Origin: Bradyrhizobium sp. ORS 285
GTDB lineage: Bacteria > Pseudomonadota > Alphaproteobacteria > Rhizobiales > Xanthobacteraceae
DNA: 64,000 nt
Assembly (NCBI RefSeq): GCF_900176205.1
Contig: NZ_LT859959.1
Coordinates: forward strand, 3,741,001 to 3,805,000
Reading direction: 5' to 3'
Shown: positions 10,198 to 18,886 of the stretch, one piece after another
How the letters are laid out: each line of letters starts with the position of its first letter
Position numbering within the stretch: position 1 is the first letter of the stretch
Position numbers and translations under genes: made by a program
The notes under the pieces: generated by a model
Database searches by the model: none
What the model was told of the DNA's origin: nothing
Seen by the model: the letters and a program-made list of their open reading frames with translations, nothing else

Positions 10198-11397
10198 TCA
10201 GGCCGACTGCTGAACGGCCTTCACCGGCGCGTTCGTCCCCATCCGCAACCCGAACAGCGGCCGCAGCCAGCTGACCCGCCTCACGATCTCGTAGGTAACA
10301 ACGCAGGTGGCGACAGTGCCCGCCATGATGATCCCCGCTTCCAGCCCGGCGGAGAGGCCGCTGCCCTGCAGAGCGTGCGCGATCATGATGATCGCGGTCT
10401 GATGCACGATGTAATAGGGAAACATCGCATCCGTGAGATAGCGCCGCACCGGCCCATCGGCCGTGACCAGGCGCCGCGCCATCCCGAGCACCGCAGCCAT
10501 CGCCAGCCATTGATAGCAGCCATAGACGACACCAGCGATCGTCTTGAGCGTCGGCAGCGGCGCGAGCGTCAGACCGAAGCCCGCACGGATCGAGAGGAAG
10601 ACCGTGAAGACACCGGCCGCGGCCGCCAGCGCAACCCAGCGCCACCGCTCCAGCGTGGCCCACACAGTCTCATCCCTGGCCAGCAGGAAGCCGATCAGAA
10701 AGGAGGTCGCATAGTCGGCGTGATCGTACCAATCGCCCAGCAGTGCATGGGTCGACGGAAACAGCGGGAACAGAACCACCCGCCAGGCAACGAACAGAAG
10801 GCACGGCAGGATCAACAGCCAAGGCCCGCGGAGCACGGCGCCAAGCCCCGCGCCGAGCCGCTCCGCCAGCGCCGGCCAGATGGCCAGCACGCCGATCACG
10901 GACGCGGTGTAGACCCAGAGATAGAGCACGAACCAGAGATGGTTCCAGGTCGGCATCATGATGCAGGGCCCCGGGCAAAACTGCACGGAGAAGCTGAGAT
11001 AGTGCCGAAGGTAGAAGTCAGGAAAGCCGCCGGAATAGCCGACGCTCTCGATGACCTGCGCATAGGACTGCAGCGGCACGATCACCAGCATGCCGAAGAC
11101 GAGCGGAATGAGCAGCCGGGCCGAGCGCGCGCGGAGCAGCGCCCTCCGGTGGTTTTTGCCGAGCATGAAGCGGGTCGCGACGCCGGAGACCAGGAACAGC
11201 AGCGACAGCCGCCACGGGTTGACCAGCAGCATCACTGGCTCCAGCCAGACCAGCCGATGGTCGCTCTTGATGTGGAAGCCCCAGGATACGTAGAGCATGC
11301 CGACGTGGTAGAGGATCAGCAGGCCGAAGGCGCCAATCCGGACCCAGTCAAGATCGATGCGCCGCTCCGAGGGCGAGTATGGTTGGGATGCCGACAT
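10198..11397 (-). CDS. Membrane acyltransferase, acyltransferase 3 family
   Basis: A 399-residue integral membrane protein with about ten hydrophobic segments. It begins RIDLDWVRIGAFGLLILYHVG, the hallmark N-terminus of acyltransferase-3 enzymes with the catalytic His in the first helix (YHVG). Such enzymes O-acylate surface sugars or glucans (OPG/MdoC-like). The substrate cannot be told from sequence. Start at 11397 has AGGAAGG eight bases upstream. It is divergent from the membrane LytTR regulator at 11715, and the pair probably forms one regulated unit. Confidence 0.85.
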   Translation of the reverse strand: MSASQPYSPSERRIDLDWVRIGAFGLLILYHVGMLYVSWGFHIKSDHRLVWLEPVMLLVNPWRLSLLFLVSGVATRFMLGKNHRRALLRARSARLLIPLVFGMLVIVPLQSYAQVIESVGYSGGFPDFYLRHYLSFSVQFCPGPCIMMPTWNHLWFVLYLWVYTASVIGVLAIWPALAERLGAGLGAVLRGPWLLILPCLLFVAWRVVLFPLFPSTHALLGDWYDHADYATSFLIGFLLARDETVWATLERWRWVALAAAAGVFTVFLSIRAGFGLTLAPLPTLKTIAGVVYGCYQWLAMAAVLGMARRLVTADGPVRRYLTDAMFPYYIVHQTAIIMIAHALQGSGLSAGLEAGIIMAGTVATCVVTYEIVRRVSWLRPLFGLRMGTNAPVKAVQQSA

Positions 11398-11714
11398 AAT
11401 GATCGCCTTCCTGGGCCGGACGCGGGTGTGATCGTCGCGCCGGCGCTGCGTTGAGATGTCCGACACGCAATCTGCAAGCCAAGCGACCGAAGTCGAGCCG
11501 GTTTGGGATCGGCCCGCCCGCCCGCGGGATGAAAAGCCGCCACCGGGGACGAGCGGTGGTCATCGCGGGATCAGCGGTGACTGGGTGATAGTCGGGGCGA
11601 CTGCAGTGATCGCGATGCGACGTGTCGGCGGCCGGGGACGCGGCAAGCCCCATGCTGCCGACCAGGCGACATGGTGATATCGTCGCTCGCCTGGAGAATG
11701 GCGGGTGCGGTCCC
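11398..11714. promoter_or_regulatory. Divergent promoter region with 21-bp-spaced repeats
   Basis: This 317-base gap separates the acyltransferase from its divergent LytTR gene. It holds two direct repeats, AGCGGTGGT at 11552 and AGCGGTGAC at 11573, exactly 21 bases apart (two helical turns). LytTR proteins such as AgrA bind paired 9-bp direct repeats with this spacing, so the repeats may be the operator of the neighbouring regulator. Seven of nine bases match; the assignment is inference. Confidence 0.35.
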
Positions 11715-12641
11715 ATGAACAAGATCAATGATCTGATCCTGCGTCCGAACGATCGGATCTTCTATGCGACGACAGCCGCGCTATCCGTCGGCATCGGCAT
11801 CATCAACGCCTTTTCATCAGCCCACGATGCCTTCCGGCGAGGCGCCGCCTACGACCTCGAAAAGCCGATGCTGTTCGAATTGACGAGCATTCTGTTCGTC
11901 ATTCTGCTGGCGCCCTTGCTGGTGGCGACCGTCCGATCGATTCGCGGCTCATCTGGTATCGTCCGTCGCGCGATCCTCGCCGCGGCAGCTCTCCTCGCCT
12001 TCTCGGCGCTGCACATGCTCGGCATGGTGGCGTTGCGCAAGCTGCTGATCTGGACTGTGGGCGGCAGCTACGATTTCAATCTCTCCTGGCCGACGCTGCT
12101 GTACGAGTTCAGGAAGGACATCATGACGGTACTGCTCATCAGCACCACGCTCTGGCTCTGGGACGGCTACCACGCCGGCAGCGCACGGAGCGTGTCCCCG
12201 GAGCGGGAGAACGACACGGCTGTCCCGGCCGCCCTCTGGTTGCGTGATGGCACGAGCCGGACCCGGATTGCGCCGGCGGAGATCCTGTGGGTGGCGTCGG
12301 CCGGCAATTATATCGAGTACACCATGGCAGGCGGACGCCAGCACCTGATCCGCGGGACGCTCTCGGCCGCCGAAATCGAGCTCGCTCGTTTCGGGCTCGT
12401 TCGCATCCACCGCAGCCGGCTGGCCAACCTCGCGCGGGTGACCGCGCTCTCGGTGCTGCCATCAGGCGATTTTGGCCTGACCTTCGACACCGGACAGTCC
12501 ATCCAAGGCAGCCGTCGCTATCGCAGCGCCGCGGTGCAGTTGGAGCAGATGTCCGCACCGAGCCCTGGCGCCGCTCCGCCGGAGGCGGAAAATTCCAAGA
12601 CTTTCAACCAGCTGCAGGGAGATCCTGAGCGGACGGGCTGA
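11715..12641 (+). CDS. Membrane-bound LytTR-type transcriptional regulator
   Basis: A 308-residue one-component regulator. The N-terminal half has four hydrophobic segments (around residues 15-32, 55-72, 85-105 and 135-155), and the C-terminal third is a LytTR DNA-binding domain, with the typical ILWVASAGNYIEYTM and LVRIHRSRLANLARV motifs. It therefore senses something at or in the membrane and binds DNA directly. The start at 11715 (MNKINDLILR) is chosen as the sensible N-terminus before the first helix; the ribosome binding site is weak. It is divergent from the acyltransferase, its likely target. Confidence 0.85.
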   Translation: MNKINDLILRPNDRIFYATTAALSVGIGIINAFSSAHDAFRRGAAYDLEKPMLFELTSILFVILLAPLLVATVRSIRGSSGIVRRAILAAAALLAFSALHMLGMVALRKLLIWTVGGSYDFNLSWPTLLYEFRKDIMTVLLISTTLWLWDGYHAGSARSVSPERENDTAVPAALWLRDGTSRTRIAPAEILWVASAGNYIEYTMAGGRQHLIRGTLSAAEIELARFGLVRIHRSRLANLARVTALSVLPSGDFGLTFDTGQSIQGSRRYRSAAVQLEQMSAPSPGAAPPEAENSKTFNQLQGDPERTG

Positions 12642-12717
12642 TCTCGCGCGCAAGCGCGGCTCGCGCCGACGACGTGGGTTCGAAGCCCTTCTCCCCGTCG
12701 CCGGGCGTTGAAAATCC

Positions 12718-12747
12718 TTGCTTTTTGCCCCGCGCTCCATGCTAGAA
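12718..12747 (+). promoter_or_regulatory. Candidate promoter of the alpha/beta hydrolase gene
   Basis: TTGCTT and CTAGAA separated by 18 bases resemble an alphaproteobacterial housekeeping promoter, 155 bases upstream of the start codon at 12902. The rest of the 12642-12901 gap contains no gene. Confidence 0.3.
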
Positions 12748-12901
12748 GGCCAACTTCCAGTCACGCCAGCGCTGCTCCGTCCAAGCGAACGGATGGCGCT
12801 CGATCACCACTTTTCCTGCTGATGTCCCCAGCTGATGTCTTCGGCGAGGCGCCAGATGAGGCACGGACGAAGTCGGTCGATGCTCTGCCAAGGATTCTCT
12901 G

Positions 12902-13549
12902 ATGCCTGAAGTCATCTTCAACGGTCCGGCCGGCCGCCTCGAAGGCCGTTACCATCCGGCGAAGCAGAAGAACGCGCCGATCGCGATGATCCTGCATCCG
13001 CATCCGCAGTTCCATGGCACGATGAACCATCAGATCGTGTACCAGTGCTACTACGCCTTCGCGCATCGCGGCTTCTCGGTGCTGCGCTTCAATTTCCGTG
13101 GTGTCGGCCGCAGCCAGGGCTCGTTCGACCACGGCACCGGCGAGCTGTCGGATGCCGCCTCGGCGCTCGACTGGGCGCAGACGATCAACCCCGAGGCGCG
13201 CGCCTGCTGGGTCGCCGGCTTCTCGTTCGGCGCCTGGATCGGCATGCAGCTCCTGATGCGCCGCCCCGAGGTCGAGGGCTTCATCTCGATCGCCCCGCCC
13301 GCCAATCTCTACGACTTCTCGTTCCTGGCGCCCTGCCCGTCCTCGGGCCTGATCGTGCACGGCGAGAAGGACGCGGTGGTGCCGCCGAAGGACGTCAACA
13401 CCCTGGTCGAGAAGCTGAAGACGCAGAAGGGCATCGTGATCGACCAGCAGGTCATCCCCGGCGCCAACCACTTCTTCGACGGCAAGCTCGAGCCGCTGAT
13501 GGAGACCATCACGGCCTATCTGGACATGCGGCTCGCTAATGTGAGGTGA
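12902..13549 (+). CDS. Alpha/beta hydrolase
   Basis: A 215-residue soluble hydrolase of the small dienelactone-hydrolase-like group often annotated only as alpha/beta hydrolase. The nucleophile elbow is GFSFG near residue 108, the acid is in HGEKDAVVP, and the His is in GANHFF near residue 187. HPHPQFHGTMNH near the N-terminus forms the oxyanion region. The substrate is unknown. As I recall, relatives in this bacterial group often sit next to the cysteine desulfurase of the suf operon; here the LytTR-acyltransferase pair lies between them. Confidence 0.88.
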   Translation: MPEVIFNGPAGRLEGRYHPAKQKNAPIAMILHPHPQFHGTMNHQIVYQCYYAFAHRGFSVLRFNFRGVGRSQGSFDHGTGELSDAASALDWAQTINPEARACWVAGFSFGAWIGMQLLMRRPEVEGFISIAPPANLYDFSFLAPCPSSGLIVHGEKDAVVPPKDVNTLVEKLKTQKGIVIDQQVIPGANHFFDGKLEPLMETITAYLDMRLANVR

Positions 13550-13568
13550 GGCTAAGCGCATAGCTGCT

Positions 13569-13718
13569 GTAGGGTGGGCAAAGGCGCATCCGACGCTCCA
13601 TCGACTCGGATGGTCGTCGAAGCGCCGTGCCCACCATTCCCAACCGCCGGCGCGGAGCCAACGGTGGGCACGCCTTCGATCGCCGCTTCGCGCCGATCTG
13701 CGGCTTTGCCCACCCTAC
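13569..13718. repeat. REP-like palindromic repeat
   Basis: A 150-base element with perfect 15-base terminal inverted repeats: GTAGGGTGGGCAAAG at 13569-13583 and its complement CTTTGCCCACCCTAC at 13704-13718. An inner inverted pair (GTGCCCACC and GGTGGGCAC) is nested inside. The motif resembles interspersed repeats of Bradyrhizobium-type genomes. It fills the gap between the hydrolase and the convergent glutathione S-transferase gene and could fold into a long hairpin. Confidence 0.7.
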
Positions 13719-13741
13719 GAACTATCAGCCACACGCTCGAA

Positions 13742-14416
13742 CTACGCCGCCTGCTTCAACAAATAGGCATCGTGCCGCGCCAGGAATGCGCGGAGCAGCT
13801 GCGGATAGTCGTTGCTGACTGCGGCCGCGACGCTCAGCCGCTGCGCCAGCTGATCGCGCCACGCACGAACCTTCGGGGTGGCGGCGAAGATACCGAGATC
13901 AACGTAACCATCGAACACATCGAAGTAGCGGAAGATCGGCGCGAACACCGCATCGACCAGGCTGAACTGCGCACCCGCGAAAAACGGCCCCTCGCCCAGC
14001 GCCGCTTCGACGCGTGCGAACTTCGCGATCAGCGCCTCGCGCTTGGCGGCGAACACGGCAGCATCCTGCGTCGTCTCGAGACCCCAAAGATCGCCTGATA
14101 TCGCCGAGCCGAACTCCATCCAAGCCCGATGCTGCGCCCGGGCCAGCGCATCGTCAGGATGCAGCTTCGCGCCGCCTTGCGTCTCCTCGATGTACTCGCA
14201 GATCACGTTGCTCTCGAACAGCGCCACCTCGCCTTGCGGCGTGGGCACCACCAGCACCGGCACCTTGCCCAGCGGCGAGATCTTCAGGAACCAGTCGGGC
14301 TTGTTGGCGAGATCGATGTCGATCCGCTCGAAGGCAATGCCCTTCTCGGTGAGCGCGATGACCGCGCGCTGCACATAGGGGCAGAGCGTGTGGCTGATCA
14401 GCTTCAGAACAGGCAT
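13742..14416 (-). CDS. Glutathione S-transferase family protein
   Basis: A 224-residue protein with an N-terminal thioredoxin-fold GST domain (LKLISHTLCPYVQRAVIALTE, then KVPVL and ESNVICEYIEE) and a helical C-terminal domain. The CPYVQR segment places a cysteine in the glutathione-binding position, as in omega/beta-like GSTs. It should conjugate or reduce substrates with glutathione, in detoxification or dehalogenation. The frame runs on upstream to 14917 across the operator and into anmK, but ATG 14416 gives the proper N-terminus. An elaborate palindromic operator lies directly upstream. Confidence 0.9.
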   Translation of the reverse strand: MPVLKLISHTLCPYVQRAVIALTEKGIAFERIDIDLANKPDWFLKISPLGKVPVLVVPTPQGEVALFESNVICEYIEETQGGAKLHPDDALARAQHRAWMEFGSAISGDLWGLETTQDAAVFAAKREALIAKFARVEAALGEGPFFAGAQFSLVDAVFAPIFRYFDVFDGYVDLGIFAATPKVRAWRDQLAQRLSVAAAVSNDYPQLLRAFLARHDAYLLKQAA

Positions 14417-14430
14417 GACATCCCCGGCAG

Positions 14431-14493
14431 TTTGATGCAGATGCATCAAACTAGATGCATCTGCATTGACTGTCAAGTTTGATGCACCTGCAT
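14431..14493 (-). promoter_or_regulatory. Clustered palindromic operator upstream of the GST gene
   Basis: Three related sites are packed in 63 bases just before the GST start. Site 1 (14431-14450) is a perfect palindrome with arms TTTGATGC and GCATCAAA. Site 2 (14454-14466) is GATGCATCTGCAT, the reverse complement of GATGCAGATGCATC in site 1 apart from one base. Site 3 (14478-14493, TTTGATGCACCTGCAT) repeats site 1 with two changes. This pattern is typical of dimeric repressor binding (for example MarR or TetR type), but no such regulator is adjacent. Confidence 0.6.
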
Positions 14494-14496
14494 GGA

Positions 14497-15600
14497 TCAG
14501 GGCCGCGCGATCACCCCGCCGGTCATCGGGAACGGCACGCCCGTGGTCGTCGGATAGCTCAGCGGCAGCCCCTTCATGCCGCGGACGGCCAGGAAGCCGA
14601 ATGCCTGGGCCTCGATCGCATCGGCCGACCAGCCGAGCGCATCCGCCGACTCGACGCTCGCCGGCGCGAGACGCTGGCGCAGCATCCGCATCATGGTGTG
14701 GTTGCGTGCGCCGCCGCCGCACACGATCCAGCTCGCCGGCGGCTTGGGCAGCAGCGGCACGATGCGCGCGATCGCGGCCGCCGTGAACGCCGTCAGCGTC
14801 GCCGCGCCGTCGGCCGCGCTCATATCGCCGAGCTTCAGCGCAGCGAAGTCGTTGCGGTCGAGCGATTTCGGCGGCGGCAGCGCGAAGAACGGCAACGCCA
14901 GCGCGCGCGCGATCCACGCCTCGTCCGGCGTGCCCTGCTCCGCCACGCGGCCATCCTGATCGAACGCCTGCCCGGTCGTGCGGTGCATGAAGTCGTCGAG
15001 CAGCGCATTGCCCGGTCCGGTGTCGCAGGCGATCAGCACGTCCTCGCCGTCGATATAGGTGATGTTGGAGACGCCGCCGATATTAACGACAGCGATCGGC
15101 CCCGGCCGCGACAGCGATTGCGCCAGCGCACGGTGATAGACGGGCACGAAGGGGGCGCCCTGCCCGCCGAAATCGACGTCGGCAGCACGGAAATCGTGCA
15201 TGACGGGGATATGGACGGCTTTGGCGAGCGCGCCGGCATCGCCGATCTGCACCGTCAGGCGTCGCTCCGGCCGGTGCAGCACGGTCTGGCCGTGGAAGCC
15301 GACGATGTCGATGTCCTCGGGCTTCAGCCTGTGCTGGGCGAGGAACGCCGCGATCGCCTCGGCATGCGCCAATGTCACGGCCTGCTCGGCGTCGCGTACC
15401 CGCCCCGGGCGCGCCTCGCGCCGCTCGATCTGCACGGCATCGGCGAGCGCCTCGCGCAGCAGGCTGCGCTCAGCGGGGCTGTAAGGCCGATAGCCGGACG
15501 GACCGAGGCTCTTGATCTGCCGCCCGTCGGTCTCGATTAAGGCCAGATCCACCCCGTCCAGCGAGGTGCCACTCATGAGGCCAAGTGCGGTCAGAATCAT
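14497..15600 (-). CDS. anmK: Anhydro-N-acetylmuramic acid kinase
   Basis: AnmK phosphorylates and opens 1,6-anhydro-MurNAc released in peptidoglycan turnover, giving MurNAc-6-phosphate for recycling. The N-terminus GLMSGTSLDGVDLALIE is the family phosphate-binding loop. Later motifs are VNIGGVSNITYI, CDTGPGNALLDD and IVCGGGARNHTMM. The protein has 367 residues from ATG 15600; the longer frame from 15672 adds an unsupported lead. It is divergent from tyrS. Confidence 0.95.
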   Translation of the reverse strand: MILTALGLMSGTSLDGVDLALIETDGRQIKSLGPSGYRPYSPAERSLLREALADAVQIERREARPGRVRDAEQAVTLAHAEAIAAFLAQHRLKPEDIDIVGFHGQTVLHRPERRLTVQIGDAGALAKAVHIPVMHDFRAADVDFGGQGAPFVPVYHRALAQSLSRPGPIAVVNIGGVSNITYIDGEDVLIACDTGPGNALLDDFMHRTTGQAFDQDGRVAEQGTPDEAWIARALALPFFALPPPKSLDRNDFAALKLGDMSAADGAATLTAFTAAAIARIVPLLPKPPASWIVCGGGARNHTMMRMLRQRLAPASVESADALGWSADAIEAQAFGFLAVRGMKGLPLSYPTTTGVPFPMTGGVIARP

Positions 15601-15677
15601 TGCAGTCGAACCTGAAAATCCCGGCCTCGCCCGGAAGTGCGGCTGATTTGAGGTCCCGCCGGCATCCTGCACATGAC

Positions 15678-15705
15678 CTTGTACAAGCCCGGCGCGTCCT
15701 ATAAT
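15678..15705 (+). promoter_or_regulatory. Candidate tyrS promoter
   Basis: CTTGTA and a consensus TATAAT are separated by 16 bases, 93 bases upstream of the tyrS start. The -10 box is unusually perfect for this GC-rich genome. Confidence 0.5.
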
Positions 15706-15797
15706 GCCACAACGCCCGGACCGGCGGCAGCCACCCTCCCGCAGCCGGCCGCGACATCAGGCCAATACCGTAAACAAAAGCTCAGAGCAGCCCGACC

Positions 15798-17051
15798 ATG
15801 ACTGGCTTCAAGTCTGATTTCCTGAACGTGCTGCAAAGCCGCGGGTTCATTCATCAGTGTTCGGATTTCGAGGGCCTCGACGCGCTCGCCGCCAAGGGCC
15901 AGGCGACCGCCTATGTCGGCTATGACTGCACCGCACGCTCGCTGCACATCGGCAACTTCCTGACCATGATGATGCTGTACTGGCTGCAGCAGACCGGGAA
16001 TAAGCCGATCACCCTGATGGGCGGCGGCACCACCATGGTCGGCGATCCCTCCGGCAAGGACGAGACCCGCGCGATGCGCACGGTGGACGAGATCGAAGCC
16101 AACAAGGCCTCGATCCGCGGCGTGTTCGCGAAGGTCCTGCGCTACGGCAACGGCGCCACCGACGCCATCATGCTCGACAATGCCGAATGGCTGACCAAGC
16201 TCAATTGGATCGAGATGCTGCGCGACATCGGCCGGCACTTCTCGGTCAACCGCATGCTGACCATGGACTCCGTGCGGCTGCGGCTCGAGCGCGAGCAGGA
16301 GATGAGCTTCATCGAGTTCAACTACATGGTCTGCCAGGCCTACGACTTCGTGGAGCTTTCACGCCGTACCGGCTGCCGGCTGCAGATGGGCGGCTCCGAC
16401 CAGTGGGGTAACATCGTCAACGGCGTCGAGCTCGGCCGCCGCATGGGCACCGAGCAATTGTTCGCGCTCACCACGCCGCTGCTCACCACCGCCTCCGGTG
16501 CCAAGATGGGCAAGACCGCGCAGGGCGCGATCTGGCTCAACGCCGACCAGTGCAGTCCGTATGATTTCTGGCAGTACTGGCGCAACACCGAGGACGCCGA
16601 CGTCGTCAAGTTCCTCAAGCTGTTCACGACCCTGCCGCTGTCGGAGATCGAGAAGCTCGGAGCGCTCCAGGGCGCCGAGATCAACGAGGCCAAGAAGGCG
16701 CTGGCGGATGCGGCGACGACCTTGCTGCATGGCGAGGAGGCCGCGCGCACCGCGGCCGAGACCGCGCGCCGCACCTTCGAGGAAGGCGCAATCGCCGAGA
16801 ACCTGCCGACGGTCGAGGTCGCCAAGAGTGAGCTCGACGCCGGGCTCGGCGTGCTCAACGCTTTCGTCAAAGCCAGCCTCGTCGCCTCCAACGGTGAGGC
16901 ACGGCGCCAGATCAAGGGCGGCGGCCTGCGCGTCAACGACGTCGCGGTCACCGACGAGAAGATGGCGCTGACGTCCAAGGACCTGACCAGCGAGGGCGTG
17001 ATCAAGCTGTCGCTCGGCAAGAAGCGTCACGTGCTGGTCAAGCCTGCATAG
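15798..17051 (+). CDS. tyrS: Tyrosyl-tRNA synthetase
   Basis: Class I aminoacyl-tRNA synthetase that charges tRNA-Tyr. The HIGH-type signature is HIGN at residues 50-53, the KMSKS-type loop is KMGKT at 236-240, and the C-terminal 60 residues are an S4 RNA-binding domain ([17 protein letters not shown]). Tyrosine-pocket residues appear in [15 protein letters not shown]. The length of 417 residues is standard for the bacterial TyrRS type. It lies divergent from anmK. Confidence 0.97.
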   Translation: MTGFKSDFLNVLQSRGFIHQCSDFEGLDALAAKGQATAYVGYDCTARSLHIGNFLTMMMLYWLQQTGNKPITLMGGGTTMVGDPSGKDETRAMRTVDEIEANKASIRGVFAKVLRYGNGATDAIMLDNAEWLTKLNWIEMLRDIGRHFSVNRMLTMDSVRLRLEREQEMSFIEFNYMVCQAYDFVELSRRTGCRLQMGGSDQWGNIVNGVELGRRMGTEQLFALTTPLLTTASGAKMGKTAQGAIWLNADQCSPYDFWQYWRNTEDADVVKFLKLFTTLPLSEIEKLGALQGAEINEAKKALADAATTLLHGEEAARTAAETARRTFEEGAIAENLPTVEVAKSELDAGLGVLNAFVKASLVASNGEARRQIKGGGLRVNDVAVTDEKMALTSKDLTSEGVIKLSLGKKRHVLVKPA

Positions 17052-17107
17052 CCGCATTCGCTTTTGCCTGCTTGTCAGGGCGCGCCGAAAAGCGCTCCCT
17101 GACAGCC

Positions 17108-18370
17108 ATGACGATCAGCGCGCCGCCAGAGCCAGCGCCAGTCGAGGAGACGCCGATCCCGCCGACCAGAGCGCGGCGGACCGCGTTCGTCGTGCTGAGC
17201 CTGTGCTTCGCATTGTCGGTGCTCGGCCGCGGGCTCGGCGAAAGCTTCACAGTCTTTCTCAAGCCGATCTCCGACAGCTTTGGCTGGGACCGCTCTGAGG
17301 TGGTCTCGATCTATTCGATGACCGCCTTGGCCGGCGGCCTTGCCGCGCCTGCCATCGGGCGGTTGTTCGACCACTCCGGACCACGCGCCGTGTTTGCGCT
17401 CGGCCTCCTGCTACTGGGTTCGGCCTTCACGGCCGCCGCGCATGCGCAGGCACTATGGCAGTTCCAGCTCAGCATCGGCCTGTGCGTCGGTACCGGCATT
17501 GCGCTGATCGGCAATGTGCCCAACTCCATCCTGCTCGGCCGATGGTTCGGCAGGAAGCTGCCGACCGCCATGGCCGTGATCTACTCGGCGACCGGGGCCG
17601 GCGTGCTGATCCTGCTGCCGGGCTCACAGCTCGTGATCGAGGCCATCGGCTGGCGCAGCGCGTATCAACTATTCGGTGCCCTGGCCTTCCTCCTGCTCGT
17701 GCCGCTGGCGCTGCTGCCATGGCGGCTGTTTGCCGCCGGTGCGCCTCACATCACCAAGCCGATGACAGATGAACTCGCCGACGACGCCTGGACCTTGGCG
17801 CGGGCGCTGCGCCACCATGCCTTCTGGGCGCTGTTTGCGACCTTCTTCTTCACCGCGATCGGCATGTATGCGATCGCGCCGCAGGTCGTCGCCTATCTGA
17901 TCGATGCCGGCTTTGCACCGCTACAGGCCGCCACCGCCTGGGGCTTCTCCGGGGTCGTCCTGCTGTTTGGCATGCTCGGCGTCTCTGCGCTGGACGGGCT
18001 GATCGGGCGCAGGCCATCGGTACTGTTCTCCTACGCGGTGTCGATCGCGGGCATCCTGATGCTATGGGCGTTGCAATTCTGGCCCAACATCTTCCTGCTC
18101 GCCGGCTTCGTCGTCTGCTTCGGCAGCATGATCGGCTCGCGCGGCCCGCTGTTATCAGCGACCGCGATGAAGATCTTCCGCGGCAAGCGGCTCGGCACGA
18201 TCTACGGCACCATCACGATCGGCAGCGGCCTCGGCTCCGCGCTGGGATCGTGGAGCGGCGGCGTCATCCACGACCTCACGCACGGCTACGACGCGGTGAT
18301 CCTGCTGGCACTGGTCAGCGTCGTCATCGGCATGATCCCGTTCCTCGTCGTTCCTGCGCTGCGATCGTAA
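17108..18370 (+). CDS. MFS transporter
   Basis: A 420-residue major facilitator with twelve predicted helices. The first helix begins AFVVLSLCFALSVLGRGLGESF, and a cytoplasmic loop after helix 2 holds the family motif as IGRLFDHSGPR. The second half shows GLIGRRPSVLF at the matching position. The layout resembles monocarboxylate or oxalate-formate type MFS permeases. The start ATG 17108 (MTISAPPEP) is preferred over an upstream in-frame codon at 17072. The substrate is unknown; it follows tyrS but is probably transcribed separately or by read-through. Confidence 0.88.
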   Translation: MTISAPPEPAPVEETPIPPTRARRTAFVVLSLCFALSVLGRGLGESFTVFLKPISDSFGWDRSEVVSIYSMTALAGGLAAPAIGRLFDHSGPRAVFALGLLLLGSAFTAAAHAQALWQFQLSIGLCVGTGIALIGNVPNSILLGRWFGRKLPTAMAVIYSATGAGVLILLPGSQLVIEAIGWRSAYQLFGALAFLLLVPLALLPWRLFAAGAPHITKPMTDELADDAWTLARALRHHAFWALFATFFFTAIGMYAIAPQVVAYLIDAGFAPLQAATAWGFSGVVLLFGMLGVSALDGLIGRRPSVLFSYAVSIAGILMLWALQFWPNIFLLAGFVVCFGSMIGSRGPLLSATAMKIFRGKRLGTIYGTITIGSGLGSALGSWSGGVIHDLTHGYDAVILLALVSVVIGMIPFLVVPALRS

Positions 18371-18403
18371 TGCTTCGGAGACGACGTCGAGGATCCATCC
18401 GTA

Positions 18404-18886
18404 TCAGTCGTCGTCGTGGCCGGAATAATCATCATCCCAATTGTCTCGCCAGCCGGGCGGCGGATTGTTTTCGTCCCAATGATAGTCGACCCACCGCGGC
18501 AAGTCGCCGTAGAGCGGCAGTTCGCGGTAATAGTCGCGCCAGTACGTATCGATGTGAAACGTCACGATCGGCATCTCGACGCGCGGCGCACAGGCCGGAA
18601 CATAGACGCGCCGCGTCTCGTAGCTGAACTGAATGAGGGCGCCCGACGCCCAGCCACGGAATCCGGAGGCACTGACGTCGCACCAGGTGTAGCCGGTCAG
18701 GCAGCCATGGATCGTCAGCGGCGAGCCTGCTCCGAGAACGCCGACCGTCGGGAAACGCACGTTCGGCCCAGAGCGAACGTTGAGATTGACCCCAGCATAG
18801 CCTTCAAAGCTGGCCGCCGCAGCCTTGCCACTCGGGCCGAGGACGACCAGCAGCGCGACAAGACGGAAAAGCGATGTGATCTTCAT
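18404..18886 (-). CDS. Exported SH3-domain protein
   Basis: A 160-residue protein with a signal peptide (cleavage near GKAAAAS, residue 25) and a bacterial SH3 (SH3b) domain at about residues 28-85, recognised by NLNVRSGPNVRFPTVGVL and the closing GFRGWASG. The remainder is Tyr/Trp/Asp rich and ends in an acidic DDDYSGHDDD. SH3b domains bind cell-wall peptides, so a periplasmic or envelope role is likely. The gene converges on the MFS transporter. Confidence 0.82.
   Translation of the reverse strand: MKITSLFRLVALLVVLGPSGKAAAASFEGYAGVNLNVRSGPNVRFPTVGVLGAGSPLTIHGCLTGYTWCDVSASGFRGWASGALIQFSYETRRVYVPACAPRVEMPIVTFHIDTYWRDYYRELPLYGDLPRWVDYHWDENNPPPGWRDNWDDDYSGHDDD

Noticed and set aside
12675..12700. 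GTGGGTTCGAAGCCC looked like a tRNA T-arm
   Set aside because: The stem does not pair properly and no acceptor, D-arm or anticodon arm could be drawn around it.
14417..14917. N-terminal extension of the GST frame into anmK
   Set aside because: The extra residues come from antisense-like reading of the anmK 3' end and would place the operator within the coding sequence. ATG 14416 gives the standard GST start.
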